A stretch of 64,000 nucleotides of DNA, taken from NCBI RefSeq assembly GCF_005239225.2, contig NC_133284.1:34176758-34240757 (forward strand), in the 5' to 3' direction. Under the pieces are notes generated by a model that did not search any database, had not been told where the DNA came from, and was given only the letters and a program-made list of their open reading frames with translations. This stretch comes from Populus alba (Eukaryota > Streptophyta > Magnoliopsida > Malpighiales > Salicaceae). This document shows, piece after piece, positions 60,911 to 64,000 of the stretch. Every line of letters starts with the position of its first letter. Position 1 is the stretch's first letter. Made by a program: the position numbers and the translations under genes.

Positions 60911-63549
60911 ACAGAGCCACGGAGTGTGCACGCACTCTCTCTCTTCCCATGTGCATGTGCACATAACAATACCTTAAACATTATTGCACTGGCAAGAATT
61001 GTAAAGGAAGTAAACCCAGCATAGTAAATGGGAGAAACAACTGCTGTGTTGAATGTATCTAATGCCTGCAACCACACCACATCATTAGGAAACAGCTTGT
61101 ATTGAACCTGAATCATAATCAAGGCAATGCAACATCTTCTCTAAATTTGGAGGAGACTTGGAATCTTCCAAAATGCACAAGAAGAATAGGGAGAGAGAAT
61201 CGTCTTCTAATGGACCCATTGTCACAGATTTTCCAAGTTTATTCAGCACTTGTCATCAAATAGCCATGAACTTTTAAGATGAGGGAATTAAAAGTAAAAA
61301 AGAAAAAAGCACCTCCATTCACAGGGCTAATGTGCATCTGCTGTTCTATTGATCCTATCACCTACACATTCTCAACAAGACCACACATTTGTCTAGATTG
61401 AATTCTTGCAGGTGTATCATGGGAGATCTATGGTGGAGATCAATTGAGGTTCGAAAACCCTCATGTAAAGAAAATATCTGCCTAGAAGTGTATTAGTTGT
61501 ACTGCATAATAAATATTGGTTGAAATGTTGCACAAAGTGGTTGAATTATGTTATGTGTATATTAAAAAAACATTGTCCACGCCTAAGGGTCCAGTCAGCT
61601 TCATTCCATGCAAAAAAGCACTGCTACGTTAGTGCAAATTAAGAAATAAAAACACTTCTTTTATGTATAAGATTGTAAGAAGACAGAATCTGCTAAGCAT
61701 TCCTAATTTTTGACAGATTTTTAAGCATATTCATCCTCAATTAAATGATGTTTTTAGGTCCCTTAAATAATATACACTAATAGTTCTGGTTATAGCTATG
61801 TAGGTCCTAGGTAAGACTACAAAGTCGCAGGTACTAAATCATTTTAAATCTTTATGGATATCAGATCCCTCAAGATCAGCATGTCTGTGAACACCCCCAC
61901 CTAGATCCTAAAAACATGCACAGCTAATGGCTTAGAGGCAATGGTGAAAGTCCTAGTCTCAGGAAGGCCATAGATGCATTCAATTATCAGTAAGAAGATA
62001 GGACAGCAACTCCTTTTAGAGTAGTAAAGTAATTCAGTCTTCATTAGCATAAGTATTTTTGTCACAGGGAAAATGGTTAAATATCACCACCTTACCAGCA
62101 TGTAGCACTACATGTCAAAAATATATAACCATTCAGATAATACTATATTGTGCTAGAACTGCATATTAAGATACTAACCATGTTTAGATAATTTAATTGA
62201 GTGATGATGCAAGTAATTACGACCATTGCGAAAATCCATGTTTGAAAGTATTTGGCCTGGTTTATGCCCTCTATGGTTAACTTTATAGCAATGCCAATGG
62301 CTTTTATACTCATAACCTGCAAAAAAGACAACATGTAGTTATTATTATAGGAATACATGCAAATGTTCCATTAGGATTAAAGTTTCAAAGCTCCTAGACC
62401 ACATATGCATAAACCAAAGGTGTTAAATTTGTTTAATCTTGGTAAACATTTAGCAAGAGGCCTACAAGAAACTTACAGTCAATGATCCAATTACAGAGCA
62501 AATTCCTATATACACCAAAATGTTGGTTTGGCCATAGCGTGGAGAAAAATACAAAATCAGCACCAATGATATAGCTACCACAGAGGCTGTATACAAGAGA
62601 AATGCTGGAAAAGAAAAAAAAAATCACATCAAATTGATTGGGAGGAAAGGTAGAAACAAGAAATTAGCACTTATAAGGATGACAGACTACCTGGCTGAAT
62701 AGCTAATTCCCAGATTTCTTCTACTGAATTGATGGACCGTTCTTCAGGTGCATGTAAAACAATCACAGTAGAACCAACAATACATAGAAGACAACCCAAC
62801 ACCCCCATTTTTTGCAGCTTCTCCTTCAACAAGAAATGGGCTAATACAGCACTGCCCATGTTTACACAAACACAATCAGACACACTAATCATGCAACTGT
62901 TGCTTTATAGTAAAAACAACAACAGATCCTAATTGAACTACAAATAAACCTTACCTAACAATGATACTCAATGCACCAAGTGGTGTCACAAGAACAGCAG
63001 GAGCATAAATGTATGCTACAAAATTGGAAATCTCTCCAACAATCACTGTCAATTTCCCCCAACAAAACATCAATCAGATCAAGATACATCAAACCTAAGC
63101 ATACAAGAACATTCATCCCTCAAACAAATTCCACCTAAATTCAGATAGCCTAATTGGGTCAACTCCCACAAAAAATGCCCTAAAAATCAATCCTTTCTAA
63201 ACAAAGACTGTGAATTGAATAGCCACAACCACAACAATAACAACAACAGCAAAAAGCAGTATAAAAAAATGTAACTTACTAGTAATCATGCCTATCCACC
63301 ATAGTGGCTCCAACAAATAACCATAGCCTCCAGAACCTTAAACAACCAAAATCAAATTCAATCACATTACAAACTCAGCAAAAAACCACAATCCATTTCA
63401 CAAAAAAAAAAAAAAAAACTTGATTTACTTGCTCTAGGACCACTAACACCGGCTTTTCTAAGGCCCTTCTTCTTGATTATAAAACTAGAGCCTATAAAGG
63501 CACTGGAAACCATTGCCAGTATAAACCCCAATAAATTGCTTGAGTACAT
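59370..63549 (-). CDS. NIPA-family putative magnesium transporter
   Basis: Minus-strand exons 63549-63429, 63336-63280, 63045-62955, 62851-62691, 62604-62477, 62316-62179, 61065-60973, 60835-60718 and 59500-59370 join in phase to 345 residues, normal for NIPA (DUF803) proteins with about nine membrane spans. Visible blocks are '[20 protein letters not shown]' then 'KKKGLRKAG' (residues 5-35), '[11 protein letters not shown]', '[20 protein letters not shown]', '[18 protein letters not shown]', '[16 protein letters not shown]', '[20 protein letters not shown]' and a soluble tail ending '[11 protein letters not shown]'. Animal NIPAs carry Mg2+; the plant role is inferred from family. Exon 9 is separated by an intron of over 1.2 kb and was found by its phase and its '[18 protein letters not shown]' text. 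The promoter should lie at 63550-64000. Confidence 0.95.
60882..60914. repeat. Poly-C / (AC)n microsatellite in a NIPA intron
   Basis: About 17 C followed by about 8 AC repeats, in the intron between coding exons 7 and 8 (minus strand). Length is likely to vary between alleles. Confidence 0.9.
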
Positions 63550-64000
63550 CTACACATATACATACACATACATACATATATACATAGATGAGAAAACAAA
63601 ATGAAAAAGGGATGATAATTCTATCAAAGCAATGAGAAATCTAATCTGGGTTTTCTCTAAATACAATAAAGTAACGGTCTTGATGATGTTCTTGTTTTGA
63701 TGATGATGATGTTTGTAGTTGACCAATCCAGCATCTGCAAGGACAGACGAATGTAAAAGTTACAGGTGTTCGTTGAATGTTTTTCTACTTCTGCTGATGT
63801 GTAGTTTTCTTTTTTGAGGTTAAATTATCATAAGATAGTCTTTTGTTTTTGTTTTGTTAGAAGGGAAAGATGTCAGCAAGTGTGAAAAATGACCGTAGAG
63901 AAAGGATCGTTAAGGGAACTTAGTTCTCCACCTGCCAGTCACTTGTTGTTCAACGATACAATTCTTTGGAAAAAGAACATATTTGTTCTCTAATTATAAC
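63550..64000 (-). promoter_or_regulatory. Upstream region of the NIPA gene (5' UTR/promoter, not resolved)
   Basis: No coding frame. Just upstream of the ATG are short repeats of 'catacatata' (63553-63585), and a 'gatgatgat' run lies near 63700-63712. On the minus strand a leader intron may exist, since a CTTGCAG-like acceptor occurs near 63735-63742, but this is not certain. Confidence 0.35.

Noticed and set aside
60859..61122. Minus-strand 87-codon frame with Gly and Val runs at one end
   Set aside because: Exon 7 of NIPA plus intron; the runs are the AC and poly-C microsatellite read through.
1..64000. tRNA, rRNA, snoRNA or miRNA genes
   Set aside because: No cloverleaf, rRNA core or conserved mature sequence was recognised by eye; a tRNAscan or Infernal run would be needed for a firm negative.

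Overview
This window is nuclear DNA of a woody dicot, most likely poplar or another Salicaceae species. Pointers: AT-rich sequence, genes with GT-AG introns, several plant transposon classes, a tRNA-derived SINE that looks like a Salicaceae family, and dispersed repeats I associate with Populus. The genus is an inference; no search was run.

Four protein genes are supported exon by exon, and all join in frame: an ammonium transporter of the AMT2/AMT3 type (19055-21180, +, 3 exons, 481 aa); the WD40 protein RBL, homologue of RbBP5 in H3K4 methyltransferase (COMPASS) complexes (44141-46661, +, 5 exons, 547 aa); a CAD1/NSL1-type MACPF protein (53051-57905, +, 7 exons, 597 aa); and a NIPA-family putative magnesium transporter (59370-63549, -, 9 coding exons, 345 aa). 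They are unrelated neighbours, not an operon.

Most of the rest is transposable elements, many nested. 1-5918 is the 3' half of a large LTR element: a DUF7745-like ORF, two tandem arrays of small hairpins, a polypurine tract and a 2.68 kb LTR. 6461-12861 is a complete but dead chromovirus (Ty3/Gypsy, minus strand) with LTRs and a 5 bp target duplication, split by a 1175 bp hAT-like element with an 8 bp duplication. 12985-14030 is a LINE remnant; 15259-15466 is a SINE; 16271-17709 holds three copies of a ~460 bp tandem repeat upstream of the AMT gene.

From 21.4 to 36.1 kb lies a nest. A decayed plus-strand gypsy element (LTR, primer site, gag) is cut by a 2640 bp solo LTR with target duplication ATGGT. 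A CACTA (En/Spm) fragment follows, cut by a second solo LTR of 2255 bp with duplication GTTCT, and then a further LTR of the same group. These LTRs resemble the one at 3242-5918: similar end module, TATA box, rich in palindromes, but diverged. From 38.2 to 43.8 kb and 49.4 to 50.9 kb, on either side of RBL, are T-rich degenerate arrays that end in short GC hairpins, possibly Helitron remnants.

The most notable signal is the array at 1525-2283: three hairpin types sharing a nearly fixed loop but with different, compensating stems repeat in strict order seven times.
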